From assembly GCA_964463145.1 (NCBI GenBank), contig CAYXBG010000039.1, positions 1 to 14,723 of the forward strand: 14,723 nucleotides of DNA, in the 5' to 3' direction. The translations under genes and the position numbers were made by a program. A model generated the notes under the pieces. It searched no databases. It saw nothing but the letters and a program-made list of their open reading frames with translations, and was not told the DNA's origin. Shown here piece after piece: positions 1-8,605 of the stretch; positions within the stretch are counted from its first letter, which is position 1, and each line of letters begins with the position of its first letter. This DNA comes from CAYXBG01 sp964463145 (GTDB lineage Bacteria; Acidobacteriota; UBA6911; RPQK01; CBDAPI01).

Positions 1-307
1 CATGACCTTGCTCGTCAATGAGGGCCCCACTACCAATCCCTTCCCGAGGGATTGGTTCATAAAACCAGTTATACTCAACGGTCGTACTCGTAATATTGAC
101 CACGGCAGGAGAAACACGCTCATAAATATCTATATTAACCTGCTCATCTGGAGTCCGTTCGACAAACAGTGCTTTTGATGCATCCTTGGAAAGCCCTGTT
201 TCAGCTTCTGTGACAAGGGGTATTCGCCAACGAAAGATCAGGACAAGGATAAAAAAAGAAAGCAGACTGTAAACAACAGCCATTCGCCACAGATCTCGCC
301 TGAACAT
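1..307 (-). CDS. HtrA/Deg-family (S1C) serine protease, N-terminal part, cut by window edge
   Basis: The reading frame starts at ATG 307-305 and stays open to base 1, giving 102 codons; the rest lies outside the window. An AAGGAG ribosome site sits ten bases before the ATG. Residues 1-9 are basic and 10-26 form one hydrophobic segment, so the protein is a membrane-anchored or secreted periplasmic protease. After a linker comes IYERVSPAVVNITS (61-74) and GIGSGALIDEQGH (90-102), the characteristic opening of the trypsin-like domain of HtrA/DegP/DegS proteins, which degrade misfolded envelope proteins. The catalytic His, Asp and Ser and any PDZ domain are beyond the edge, so activity and subfamily cannot be judged. 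It lies 71 bases downstream of the M14 carboxypeptidase on the same strand, probably in the same operon. Family assignment is strong; the gene symbol is left open. Confidence 0.88.
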   Translation of the reverse strand, partial: MFRRDLWRMAVVYSLLSFFILVLIFRWRIPLVTEAETGLSKDASKALFVERTPDEQVNIDIYERVSPAVVNITSTTVEYNWFYEPIPREGIGSGALIDEQGH

Positions 308-378
308 CTTACTCACACTCCTTTATTCTCATATCGAGAAAACTTTCAAAAAGCGTCCCGAAAAGGCTCACGCAAGCC

Positions 379-2929
379 TCAATCCACAGTGGCATAAAAA
401 AGACTATTGAACAAGAACTTATAAGTACCTCGGGTCTGCGCTCTGAACTGACTCCTCACACCAATCAAAACTAATCTTCCTCTTCCAATAGGCACCTCAA
501 CAACTGCATGCCTGCCTCGTAGAAAACTCTGTCCTTCAGCCCATCCACTCAAGAGCAGCTCCTCATCTGGGTAGCTAGCAATCTCAATCGCATCTCCAAC
601 TTCATAGGCCGGGCTATTGACAAACATTGCAGCCGATTCAGGTGCCATCCCATAGCCTATCGGATGGCGTGAATTGACTTGAATCTTGAGAAGAGAACCT
701 GGGATATTCAGGGGAGATTGTTGGCTTTTAAATTCTCGAAGCCCCTCTGGACTCCACTGATCTAAAAAAAGACCTCCCGACGCCCCCAAGCATAAAAGGG
801 TGCCGCCTGACTCGACAAATTTCTTCAGACTATTCAGCCCTTCTAATCCAAGACCGCCCCTAAGCTTCTCTGGATATGGAATCGAAAGCCCCTCTAGAAT
901 TTCCATCGGCAACTGATCGGGGAAGATTACTACGTCTAAATCTTGTATCGCACCTGATCTAAGGTCCTGATCTTGCAAGGTGCGATACTCAAATTCGTTC
1001 TGTTCCAAAACCCAACGCGTCCACCCCTCATCCATGGAAGACTGGAAACTTTGATAAAGACCAATCTTTGGTCTATTAATCTTCTGCCAAGCTAATTGAG
1101 GCCACTTTGAAACCCTTGTTACCTCGCCTGGGAGCCCATCGAGTATCTCTTCTATCTCCGACTCTTCCAGAGAATCGACTCTTGCCATCAGAGTCCCTAC
1201 AGGGAAAGCTACTCCATCCACCCTAAACCCATATGTAGCCCAATCTACTCGATAACCTCTTACCAGTAAACGATTTACCAACCGAGCAAAAGCAGTACTG
1301 TTGTGAGAAAAAATCCAATACTTCCCTTCCCCTGTGACTGTTCCAGTTGGTCGTTCGATAGTATCAGCTAACATGGAAGAAACCTGAAATGGCTCTTCTA
1401 CCTGATACACTTCAACTCCCAGCTGAATTCCTAGTGTATGCGCAGTTACATCATACGGAGTTTCCAAAGGTCCATTGGGATACTGCAACACCGCCGGATA
1501 CTCTTGAATCTCCAACATCGTCTTGGCAAAGGACCCATAAGGCTGGCTTAGATAGACCAAAAATGCCCCAGACTGAAACGAAACTACCCCCTCACGACAG
1601 TAAGGAGGAGAAACGCAAATAGGCTTCTCTGGAGTAAAATTATCTTGAGCTATATTGATCTCAAGACCTCCGAAATCTAATACTCCGAGAAGAGTATATA
1701 GTGCTTCCAGATCTCGCTGTTTTTTAGGGATGACGAAGGCATAAGGACCTGCATTTCTATCCAAGTTCCGTTGCCCTATAGCATGGAAATTTTTCAACCA
1801 GCTCTTCCTGTTTCGGCTTGCATGTAGAAGCGTTGCAAGAAGGGCCACCATTTGATCTTCTACAATATNNNNNNNNNNCGCCTCCTTCCCAAGGTTCCGG
1901 AAAGTTCCAGCTAGGTTTACTGCCATGGTAGTTCCGTCCCTGCCCTAATTGATCAGCCCGAATAGAAATAGGAGTGGCGAGCCGAGCTGAAGCGGATTCA
2001 GATAGAATTCGGACCGCCCCATGGTAATGAGGGTAGGCTCGAGCAGGAGTATAGGCATCGAAGATTGCATTCGTCACCACACCCTTCCTACCCGAAGCTA
2101 CAAGGGATGAAAATAAAAACCCTCCCAAATCAATGATTTGTGCCTGAATTATAGGATCGACATTTTGTTCATACGGATCAATGTATGGTGGAACAAAAAT
2201 CCGGGCCCCGTTCGGGCCCATCTGGTGTATGTCGTAAACGATCTGTGGATGCCACTGCTCATATATCTCTCCAACAACAAGGCGTGTTTCCTTCTGGGTA
2301 AACATATACCAGTCTCTATTATTGTCATGCCCAACATACTTCTGGTAAAGCTTTGGAGGTACGCTCCCCTCTGCTTCAGTTCCTAAAGTTTTCCTGTACC
2401 ATTCCGCCACTATGTTGACACCATCAGGATTAAGAGAAGGAACCAACAGAAAAATCACATTATCCAAAACCTCCTGTGTCTCCTGATCCTCAGCAGTAGC
2501 CATTCTCCAGGCAAACTCCATTGACATCTGCGAAGAAGCGACTTCTGTCGAGTGAATACCGCAAGTGGTAAGTACAATTGTTCGCCCTCTTTCGACCAGG
2601 TCTTCCAAGTCGTCTTCAACTAGGCGAGGGTCAGCTAACCGAGCTTGAATTTCTCTATAGGTAGACAGATTATTTAAATTCTGAGGACTACTGATAATGG
2701 CAAGCAAGAAAGGGTTCCCTTCAGTCGACTTTCCAATTTCTCGGAGTAGTACCCGTTCACTCTCCTTTTCCAGCTTAGTGAAATAAGATGAGATCTGCTT
2801 CCAGTCAGCTAGCTTTCGATCTGCCCCTACCTGAAAGCCTAAAAATTCAGCCGGTGTTAAGACCTCATGCTCTGAAGCTAGAGAAGCAACATTAAAAACC
2901 GCAAGCATCAAAAAGATGGCATAGGGCAT
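379..2929 (-). CDS. Secreted M14-family zinc carboxypeptidase with C-terminal amidotransferase-like region, interrupted by an assembly gap
   Basis: One gene of about 850 codons is seen as two frames because ten Ns (1869-1878) fall inside it. The start at ATG 2929 follows a GGAG ribosome site and gives a signal peptide (about 1-18, cleavage near SLA/S). The peptidase M14 domain spans about residues 35-340. It has the zinc motif H126-S-T-E129, SLNPDG (165-170), NNRDW (203-207, likely substrate-binding Arg205), DIHQ with third zinc ligand His235, and SESAS with probable catalytic Glu311. After the gap the other frame continues IVEDQMVALLATL and runs to a TGA at 379. Its second half, from about RPKIGLYQSF, resembles a class-I glutamine-amidotransferase fold without an obvious catalytic Cys. 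This architecture is known from long bacterial M14 proteins. It sits 46 bases after the MFS gene and before the HtrA-type protease, suggesting peptide turnover in the periplasm. The frame break is most likely an artefact of the gap size. Confidence 0.88.
1869..1878. other. Assembly gap (10 N) inside the M14 carboxypeptidase gene
   Basis: Ten consecutive Ns. The coding sequence before the gap ends one base into a codon and the sequence after it begins with the last two bases of a codon. A true gap length divisible by three would therefore restore a single frame, whereas the ten-base placeholder breaks it. Confidence 0.97.
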
Positions 2930-2975
2930 GATAGTCTCCTTTCCTTTCCATTCTACTTTTGGAATAACCGGAACT

Positions 2976-4169
2976 CTAATCTTGCAAACGTGTCGGCTCT
3001 GGTACTGTCATCCAAAAAATAAACGAAGCTAAGCTTGTCAAAACTGCCGATAAAACAGTAATGCTAAAAAAACCGCCCCAGTGAAAGAGATACCCCGCTG
3101 TAAACACAGACACGGCTATTCCCAACTGAGAGCAAGTATTCCTCAATGCGAGATAAGCACCTCTATCCTGAAAACCTGTCAACCCCGTTTGAACTGTTTG
3201 GAGTGCCGTCTCGCGTGCAGCACCAAGCAACATCAGAATAAAAAAGGTCCCATAGAGTAGCCCGCCCCAATCCAGATAAGAAATACAGAGCAATGGGATT
3301 GGAATAAGGCTATTGGAAATCAAGAATACTTTCCGTTTCGAGATGCGATCACTAAGTAATCCTGCTAGAGGAGCCCCTAAAATCGATGCGATTCCGCTAA
3401 CCACAAACAAGAAAGATATCTTGGACGGGCTAAAACCCATCCCAGAAATGAAAGTAAAAAAGGTCAGGGTAGCACCGGCTGTTAGAGCCGATGTAAGAAC
3501 GGCACCACGTTTAATTCCCCCAGCCAAAAAACCTCGATATACATTCACGCTGCGAGGAAAACTAGAAACTCGCCTACTTAACCTCCTCCTTACATTTGTT
3601 TCTTTTCGAAAAGTTTGGCAATAGACCCAACCTAAAAGGCAAAGACTCAAAATTGAAACACCCAAAAAGTTCGCTTGCCAACTCCATTTAATTCCTACTT
3701 GGACACTTAACGGAATACCTAGAATCAAAGCTACAAAATACGAACTGAGCACAATCCCCATTGCCTTCCCTCGTACTTCATACGAGAACCAATCACCAAC
3801 TAAAGCAATCGCACAAAGCGAGAGAATTCCTCCACCTATTCCAGCGCAGATCCGAGAAACTATTAGATACCAATAGCCTTCTCCGTAAACTATCAACACT
3901 CCTGCAAAGCCTAAGATAACTAGGCCTAAAACCAGAAACCATTCGCGACCGAATTTATCCGTAAACGGCCCCAGAAAAAAATTGGCCAGTCCGGCAAAAA
4001 GAGCATATAGGCTAAAGGAAATCCCCAGCAGATGTAATGAAACGGATTGCTCCTCCGCTACCCTAGGCAAGACAGGGATCAGCACCTGACGATCTACTGT
4101 AGCAAGGAAAACAATTGCAAAAAGTAGCGCAAGAGACATTACTCCCCGACCAGTAGATTCAATCTTCAT
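2976..4169 (-). CDS. Major facilitator superfamily (MFS) transporter
   Basis: The 397-residue protein has about twelve hydrophobic segments arranged six plus six around a basic central loop (near residues 190-215, with runs such as RRRLSRR), the standard MFS topology. The loop between segments 2 and 3 carries GPFTDKFGRE, matching MFS motif A (G-x-x-x-D-x-x-G-R). A second copy, GLLSDRISKRK, lies at the equivalent place in the C-terminal half. An acidic-aromatic VDRQ follows in helix 1. It probably exports or imports a small solute by proton coupling, but the substrate cannot be read from sequence. Its ATG lies inside the last codons of tsaB (11-base overlap) and no clear ribosome site precedes it, which points to translational coupling. 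The next gene, 46 bases downstream, is the exported carboxypeptidase, so peptide or amino-acid transport is a possible but unproven role. Confidence 0.9.
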   Translation of the reverse strand: MKIESTGRGVMSLALLFAIVFLATVDRQVLIPVLPRVAEEQSVSLHLLGISFSLYALFAGLANFFLGPFTDKFGREWFLVLGLVILGFAGVLIVYGEGYWYLIVSRICAGIGGGILSLCAIALVGDWFSYEVRGKAMGIVLSSYFVALILGIPLSVQVGIKWSWQANFLGVSILSLCLLGWVYCQTFRKETNVRRRLSRRVSSFPRSVNVYRGFLAGGIKRGAVLTSALTAGATLTFFTFISGMGFSPSKISFLFVVSGIASILGAPLAGLLSDRISKRKVFLISNSLIPIPLLCISYLDWGGLLYGTFFILMLLGAARETALQTVQTGLTGFQDRGAYLALRNTCSQLGIAVSVFTAGYLFHWGGFFSITVLSAVLTSLASFIFWMTVPEPTRLQD

Positions 4170-4869
4170 ATTTCATAGTCGCAGAACTACGGGCGGTAGA
4201 ATCTGCCTCGGCATCAGATGGTCGAATATAATTAGCAACGAGTTCAGTTGCAGTAGCTGCCTTGGAAGATTTCCTATTAGCCAACCGAAGTAAAGCATCC
4301 AAAATGCAATCATCCGGAGACCCAACTTGAGCCTCAGAAAAGAAATTAGCAATATCCTCCCTATAGGGTACTGTTCCCGTCCCAACGAAAATGGGGGGCG
4401 GGCTTTTCGGAAGGGACCCCAGCCAAACCTCGGGAACAACTAGAACCTCGGGGGTGATCAAGGTTGATTCATGCCCATTAAACTGGTAGATGGCGGTATA
4501 AACCTGCCCCCTCTGAGCATCTATCATAGGTGCGATTAAGGACGTGGATGCACTTGATCTAGATTTATAAGCCAGTGCTTCAAGGGTCGAAATCCCGATA
4601 GAAGGTATCTTCAGAGACTGAGTGATTGCCTTAGCCACAGCGAGCCCTACCCGAACCCCTGTAAACCCCCCTGGGCCATTAGCCACAGCAATTAGTTCTA
4701 TCTCCTGGAGTCTCAATTGATTTTGAGTTAACAGATTTTCAATCGCTGGGATAATTTGATCTGAATACTCCCTTGGATTACCTAGAGCTCTTACTCCTAG
4801 CTTCACGCCTTCCGAGCCAAGAATGACACCTCCATTCTTGGTTGTTGTATCTATCCCCAACGTTTTCAT
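4159..4869 (-). CDS. tsaB: tRNA threonylcarbamoyladenosine biosynthesis protein TsaB
   Basis: The 236-residue protein begins MKTLGIDTTT, the ATPase-fold phosphate-1 strand of the ASKHA/Kae1-like family. It has the signature NGPGGFTGVRVG at residues 64-75 and SIGISTLEALA near 92-102, all typical of TsaB (formerly YeaZ). TsaB acts in the cytoplasm with TsaD and TsaE to transfer the threonylcarbamoyl group made by TsaC onto A37 of tRNAs reading ANN codons (t6A). TsaB itself is the non-catalytic partner that dimerises with TsaD. Length fits the family (about 230). The start ATG 4869 has a GAGG ribosome site about nine bases upstream. It is the first gene of the minus-strand unit and is divergent from mutS. 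The last 11 bases overlap the start of the MFS gene. TsaD, TsaE and TsaC are not in this window. Confidence 0.94.
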   Translation of the reverse strand: MKTLGIDTTTKNGGVILGSEGVKLGVRALGNPREYSDQIIPAIENLLTQNQLRLQEIELIAVANGPGGFTGVRVGLAVAKAITQSLKIPSIGISTLEALAYKSRSSASTSLIAPMIDAQRGQVYTAIYQFNGHESTLITPEVLVVPEVWLGSLPKSPPPIFVGTGTVPYREDIANFFSEAQVGSPDDCILDALLRLANRKSSKAATATELVANYIRPSDAEADSTARSSATMKYED

Positions 4870-5057
4870 GATTCTGATCCTCTACAGTAGCCTCCTCAGA
4901 CTGCGATCACCACTTATCAATTAGTCATATGCTTGCAGAAAAAACCTTAACAGGAGGATACCAGTTGCTATCGACTCTCACAGGAAAGTAATTTCAAATC
5001 GCCAAACAAGTAATAAAGCCACCTAGGACTAAGACCTCTGGACCTATATTTGAACTC

Positions 5058-5096
5058 AGGTGTTATGTCATAAACACCTTTTAATAAAATATTTTT
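5058..5096 (+). promoter_or_regulatory. Inverted repeat with T-rich tail in the tsaB-mutS divergent region
   Basis: AGGTGTT at 5058-5064 and AACACCT at 5073-5079 form a perfect 7-bp stem with an 8-base loop, followed by TTTT at 5079-5082 and an A/T-only stretch containing TTTTTT. Read on the plus strand it has the shape of an intrinsic terminator. No plus-strand gene ends upstream, so it could instead be an operator or a stop for stray transcription entering mutS. Function is not shown by the sequence. Confidence 0.3.
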
Positions 5097-5116
5097 TAAT
5101 AAGGAAATAGCTTCAT

Positions 5117-5145
5117 TAGACTCCGTCATATTACCTTGTTATCAT
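5117..5145 (+). promoter_or_regulatory. Possible sigma70-type promoter directly in front of mutS
   Basis: TAGACT (5117-5122, 4 of 6 to TTGACA), a 17-base spacer and TATCAT (5140-5145, 5 of 6 to TATAAT) would place the transcription start within a few bases of the ATG at 5154. No Shine-Dalgarno sequence is present before either candidate mutS start, so a leaderless mRNA is possible. This is pattern matching only. Confidence 0.3.
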
Positions 5146-5153
5146 GGCCTCGT

Positions 5154-7670
5154 ATGCAAGCCCAAACCCCAATGATGCAGCAGTACTTGCGGCTGAAAGG
5201 GGAACACCCGGACATGTTTCTTTTCTTTCGACTGGGTGACTTCTATGAGCTATTCTTCGATGACGCCATTCAAGCCTCACGACTCCTTGAAATTACCCTG
5301 ACTTCCAGGAATAAGGACCAAGCCGGTAAGGCTATTCCGATGTGTGGAGTGCCTCATCACTCCGTTAAAAATTACTTAGCTCGACTTCTTCGTAAAGGTT
5401 ACAAGATTGCTCTTTGCGAACAAGTGGAAGATGCCAACACAGCCAAAGGGCTCGTCAAGCGTGAAGTTACAAGGGTCTTAACCCCAGGCACAGTAATAGA
5501 GGACGACGTCTTAAGAGCGGATGAAAATAATTACATAGCTAGCTTAATCGAGATCAAAGATGTCCTCGGTTTGTCCCTCTTGGATGTCTCTACCGGAGAG
5601 TTCTGGTTGAGTGAAATGTACGGATCCAATGCCTGGGAAAAGCTGGTTGGGCAACTTGCACACTTCCGGCCATCTGAACTCGTATTACCAGAAGAACAGA
5701 CTGATTCTTACTTAAGTCAATTACCATCCGAACTAGTTAATTCCTTCCTTGTCACACCACAACCTGACTGGACCTTTCATATTGACTACTGTCAGAAATC
5801 CTTACTGACTCATTTCCATCTTCATAGCCTCGCGGGCTTCGGCATTGACGGAGAGACTACTGGCATTTCAGCTGCAGGTGGATTACTTGGATATGTTCGC
5901 CAAACTCAAAAAGCTGAACTCTCGCATATAGTGAAACTTCAAATCTTCAAGACAGGAGCATTCCTACGCTTGGATGAAGCCACTGTTTCGAATCTGGAGT
6001 TAGTGCAAGGTATCGACGGGAACAAGAAATGGACTCTATTTTCAGCTATCAACCTAACCCGAACGGGAATGGGGGCTCGCAAGCTACGAAGCTGGATATT
6101 AAGACCAACACTAGATCTCAAGGAACTAGACAACCGACTGAATGCAGTAGAGGAACTCACAGAAAGTTTCATGAGATTGGAAAAATTAACCAACATTCTT
6201 GCCCAAATATATGATATTGAGAGACTTCTGAGCCGGGTCACCATGGAAACAGCTGGCCCTCGCGACCTTCTAGCTCTTGCTGCATCCTTTGCAAGATTAC
6301 CTTCCCTACAATCGATACTGACTGATTTAACCAGCACTGAACTCAATCCCGAATTAGATGAGCTCAAAGATCTGACAGATTATCTCTACAGCTCGCTTAG
6401 TGAAGAAGCTCCAATCTTGGTAAGCGACGGAGGTGTTATTAAACCGGGATTCAGCAGCGAGTTAGATGACCTTAGGGAAATCGCCTCTTCGGGAAAATCC
6501 ATTATCGCTAAATTGGAATCCACTGAACGTAACCAGACCGGCATCTCCAATCTAAAAGTAAAATACAATCGGGTTTTTGGCTACTTTATAGAAATAACCA
6601 AATCCAATCTCGACCTAACCCCAGAGCACTACACTAGAAAACAAACTCTTGTTAACTGCGAACGATTCATAACTCCCGAACTGAAAAATCACGAAGAAAA
6701 AATCCTTAATGCCGAGGACAAGATTCTTAAGTTAGAAAAAGAGCTTTTCGTAGTGGTGCGCCGCAAGATAGCCTCGAATTCCGACAGAATTCAGGAAATA
6801 GCTGGCTTCCTCAGTAAATTAGATGTCCTAACCTCTTTTGCCGAACAGGCAATGAAATCTCGTTATACTCGCCCTAAGCTAAATAATTCTCGTTGCATCA
6901 AAATCCAGGGTGGTCGCCATCCGGTCCTAGAGCTGAAGGCCGACACCCCATTCGTCCCTAACGATCTTACTTGTAATACCGATGAGGACCAATTACTCAT
7001 ACTTACCGGTCCAAACATGGGAGGCAAATCAACTTTCCTACGCCAAAACGCCTTAATCGTATTATTGGCCCAAATGGGATCTTTTGTCCCCGCAGAGAGT
7101 GCATCTATTGGAATCGTGGACCGTATCTACACAAGGGTGGGAGCTAGTGACAACCTCGCTCTTGGAAGATCTACTTTCATGGTAGAAATGATCGAAACGG
7201 CCAACATACTTAACACCGCTACCGATAGAAGTTTTGTCCTTCTCGACGAAGTAGGGCGTGGTACGGCTACTTTTGATGGTCTCTCTCTGGCCTGGTCAAT
7301 CGTAGAGTTTCTCGTAACCCATTCTGAACAGAAAGCCAGAACAATATTTGCAACACATTACCAAGAACTCACTAAACTAGAGTCAAAATACAAATGTATC
7401 CGCAACTACTGCGTGAACGTCCGAGAATCCAACGGTGAGATTCTTTTTTTCCACCGTGTACTACCTGGGATTGCTAGTAAAAGCTATGGGATAGAAGTAG
7501 CCCGACTTGCGGGAATCCCAGCATCAGTACTCGATCGTGCCCGTGAAATCCTGACCAGATTAGAGAGTAAACAGTTGAATGTCTCCGGGGATCAGAAGGC
7601 TAGCAAAACCCACAACCAAGACGACTCTCAAAAGAAGTTGTTTGAACCCTACAAAGACCCCTTCGGCTAA
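5154..7670 (+). CDS. mutS: DNA mismatch repair protein MutS
   Basis: The 838-residue protein is a full-length MutS, the ATPase that binds mismatched or looped bases and recruits MutL in the cytoplasm. It opens TPMMQQYLRLK and carries the mismatch-wedge motif F30-Y-E32 in GDFYELF of domain I. The ABC-type ATPase has Walker A GPNMGGKST at 619-627, the MutS signature/Walker B region with LLDEVGRGTATFDG around Asp698, and the ATHYQEL switch. The C-terminal helix-turn-helix region contains GIASKSYGIEVARLAGIP. I prefer ATG 5154 because family members start close to this point. A TTG at 5136 would add six residues, and neither start has a ribosome site. It stands alone: tsaB is divergent and a tRNA gene converges on it. 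The tail (KKLFEPYKDPFG) is variable in the family. No intact mutL is in the window. Confidence 0.97.
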   Translation: MQAQTPMMQQYLRLKGEHPDMFLFFRLGDFYELFFDDAIQASRLLEITLTSRNKDQAGKAIPMCGVPHHSVKNYLARLLRKGYKIALCEQVEDANTAKGLVKREVTRVLTPGTVIEDDVLRADENNYIASLIEIKDVLGLSLLDVSTGEFWLSEMYGSNAWEKLVGQLAHFRPSELVLPEEQTDSYLSQLPSELVNSFLVTPQPDWTFHIDYCQKSLLTHFHLHSLAGFGIDGETTGISAAGGLLGYVRQTQKAELSHIVKLQIFKTGAFLRLDEATVSNLELVQGIDGNKKWTLFSAINLTRTGMGARKLRSWILRPTLDLKELDNRLNAVEELTESFMRLEKLTNILAQIYDIERLLSRVTMETAGPRDLLALAASFARLPSLQSILTDLTSTELNPELDELKDLTDYLYSSLSEEAPILVSDGGVIKPGFSSELDDLREIASSGKSIIAKLESTERNQTGISNLKVKYNRVFGYFIEITKSNLDLTPEHYTRKQTLVNCERFITPELKNHEEKILNAEDKILKLEKELFVVVRRKIASNSDRIQEIAGFLSKLDVLTSFAEQAMKSRYTRPKLNNSRCIKIQGGRHPVLELKADTPFVPNDLTCNTDEDQLLILTGPNMGGKSTFLRQNALIVLLAQMGSFVPAESASIGIVDRIYTRVGASDNLALGRSTFMVEMIETANILNTATDRSFVLLDEVGRGTATFDGLSLAWSIVEFLVTHSEQKARTIFATHYQELTKLESKYKCIRNYCVNVRESNGEILFFHRVLPGIASKSYGIEVARLAGIPASVLDRAREILTRLESKQLNVSGDQKASKTHNQDDSQKKLFEPYKDPFG

Positions 7671-7692
7671 TTTTTGAAATTAGATAAGGAGT

Positions 7693-7768
7693 TGGTGGAG
7701 GCAATCGGGCTCGAACCGACGACCCCCGGCTTGCAAAGCCGGTGCTCTTCCAACTGAGCTATGCCCCC
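7693..7768 (-). tRNA. tRNA-Ala (anticodon TGC)
   Basis: Read on the minus strand, this 76-base gene folds as a complete tRNA. The acceptor stem is GGGGGCA paired with TGCCTCC (one G-T pair), the D-arm is GCTCAGTTGGAAGAGC, the anticodon stem is CCGGC/GCCGG around TTTGCAA with anticodon TGC, and the T-arm contains GGTTCGAGCCC. Discriminator A is followed by an encoded CCA (7695-7693). Anticodon TGC decodes GCN alanine codons. It converges on mutS with 22 bases between them and stands alone rather than in an rRNA spacer. A TAAAAT hexamer about 20 bases upstream (7794-7789 on the minus strand) could be its -10, without a convincing -35. Confidence 0.97.
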
Positions 7769-7840
7769 CCACTAACCAAACTGAGTGAATTTTATCACGG
7801 ATTGCAGAGTGTATTACCTGAACCTTGGAAGGCAACTGGA

Positions 7841-7854
7841 TAGACCTTGGTCTA
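7841..7854. repeat. Short inverted repeat TAGACC-TT-GGTCTA
   Basis: A 6-bp perfect dyad with a 2-base centre in the 270-base non-coding stretch between the tRNA and the thioredoxin gene. The same stretch also holds C-runs of seven (7860-7866) and eight (7907-7914). No reading frame or RNA gene is recognisable there. The dyad could be an operator, but nothing else supports it. Confidence 0.25.
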
Positions 7855-8038
7855 CTCCACCCCCCCTAGAAGCCTCTATCGGATGATCTTTTCGGTAGTT
7901 TCGGCTCCCCCCCCATACCCACCTAAGAGCACACAGGCGTATCCAGAAAGCCTAGTCCATCCAGAACTTGAGGGATATACTGCTTAACAGACAAGTAATA
8001 TTTTCATCATTTAAGACTCTTGCTGTTAGGAATAATTA

Positions 8039-8563
8039 ATGCTCCGCCATATCCTCCTTGTCCTTCTCGTCATTTCAACCATGCACCTTAATGGATGCAA
8101 CGATGACCCTCCTAAATCTACCCCTACACTCAATATCGGTGAGGCGGCACCTAATTTCGAGCTCGAAAACATCTCTGGAGAAACAGTCTCCTTAAAAAAC
8201 TTGAGCGGCAAGATAGTCTTGCTAGATTTTTGGGCAACATGGTGTACTCCATGCGTTGTGGTAATGCCGATTCTGGAAGACCTTCAAAAAGAATTCCCAG
8301 AAAACCTGGTAGTTCTTGGCATCAATTTCCAGGAATCAAAAGAAGCAATTCTAGCTTTCTTGGAAGATAAAGACTTGAGCGTAAAATCCCTAATGGATCC
8401 CGAGGCATTAATAGCGCGAGATTACCAAGTAGATGCCCTTCCTACGCAGATCCTCATAGACCAAGAAGGTCGATTAGTGGCTAGACATGTAGGGCTTCTC
8501 CCCTCAGTCAGTCAACTCTTTAGGCCAATGATTAGAAAACTTCTAGATGAATCTAAGAACTAG
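8039..8563 (+). CDS. TlpA/ResA-like thioredoxin-fold lipoprotein
   Basis: The 174-residue protein has a hydrophobic N-terminus ending in a lipobox-like LNGC (17-20), so Cys20 is probably lipidated and the domain faces the periplasm. Residues 30-165 are an AhpC/TSA-Redoxin type thioredoxin fold, with GEAAPNFELENISGETVSL at the entrance, the active site W68-C69-T70-P71-C72 and the cis-proline at 135 in DALPTQ. Such proteins reduce disulfides in exported proteins, often apo-cytochrome c (ResA, CcmG) or copper-site proteins (TlpA). No cytochrome-maturation gene is nearby, so the partner is unknown. Start ATG 8039 has a weak TAGGA site eight bases before it. It appears to be a single-gene unit, facing a small minus-strand ORF. 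ResA, TlpA or a generic thiol-disulfide oxidoreductase cannot be told apart here. Confidence 0.92.
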   Translation: MLRHILLVLLVISTMHLNGCNDDPPKSTPTLNIGEAAPNFELENISGETVSLKNLSGKIVLLDFWATWCTPCVVVMPILEDLQKEFPENLVVLGINFQESKEAILAFLEDKDLSVKSLMDPEALIARDYQVDALPTQILIDQEGRLVARHVGLLPSVSQLFRPMIRKLLDESKN

Positions 8564-8569
8564 CAATAT

Positions 8570-8605
8570 AAAGAAGTGTTCCACTGAAACATCCTAGCCT
8601 TCTTT
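8570..8605. terminator. Possible hairpin between convergent genes after the thioredoxin gene
   Basis: AAAGAAG (8570-8576) pairs with CTTCTTT (8599-8605), and the adjacent TGTT (8577-8580) pairs with AACA (8588-8591), leaving a 7-base bulge on one side. It starts seven bases after the thioredoxin stop codon. There is no U-tract, so termination is doubtful. Confidence 0.2.

Noticed and set aside
1757..1926. Two separate genes overlapping at the N gap
   Set aside because: The overlap exists only because frames run past the Ns. The protein sequences join as one M14 protein and the second piece has no ribosome site or start of its own.
3313..3624. Plus-strand ORF of 103 codons inside the MFS gene
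   Set aside because: It is antisense to a well-supported transporter, has no ribosome site and its product shows no family features.
5939..6367. Minus-strand ORF of 142 codons inside mutS
   Set aside because: Serine/arginine-rich shadow of the mutS reading frame without a ribosome site.
7860..7920. G-quadruplex on the minus strand
   Set aside because: Only two or three separated G-runs fall close together, short of four runs of three or more with short loops.
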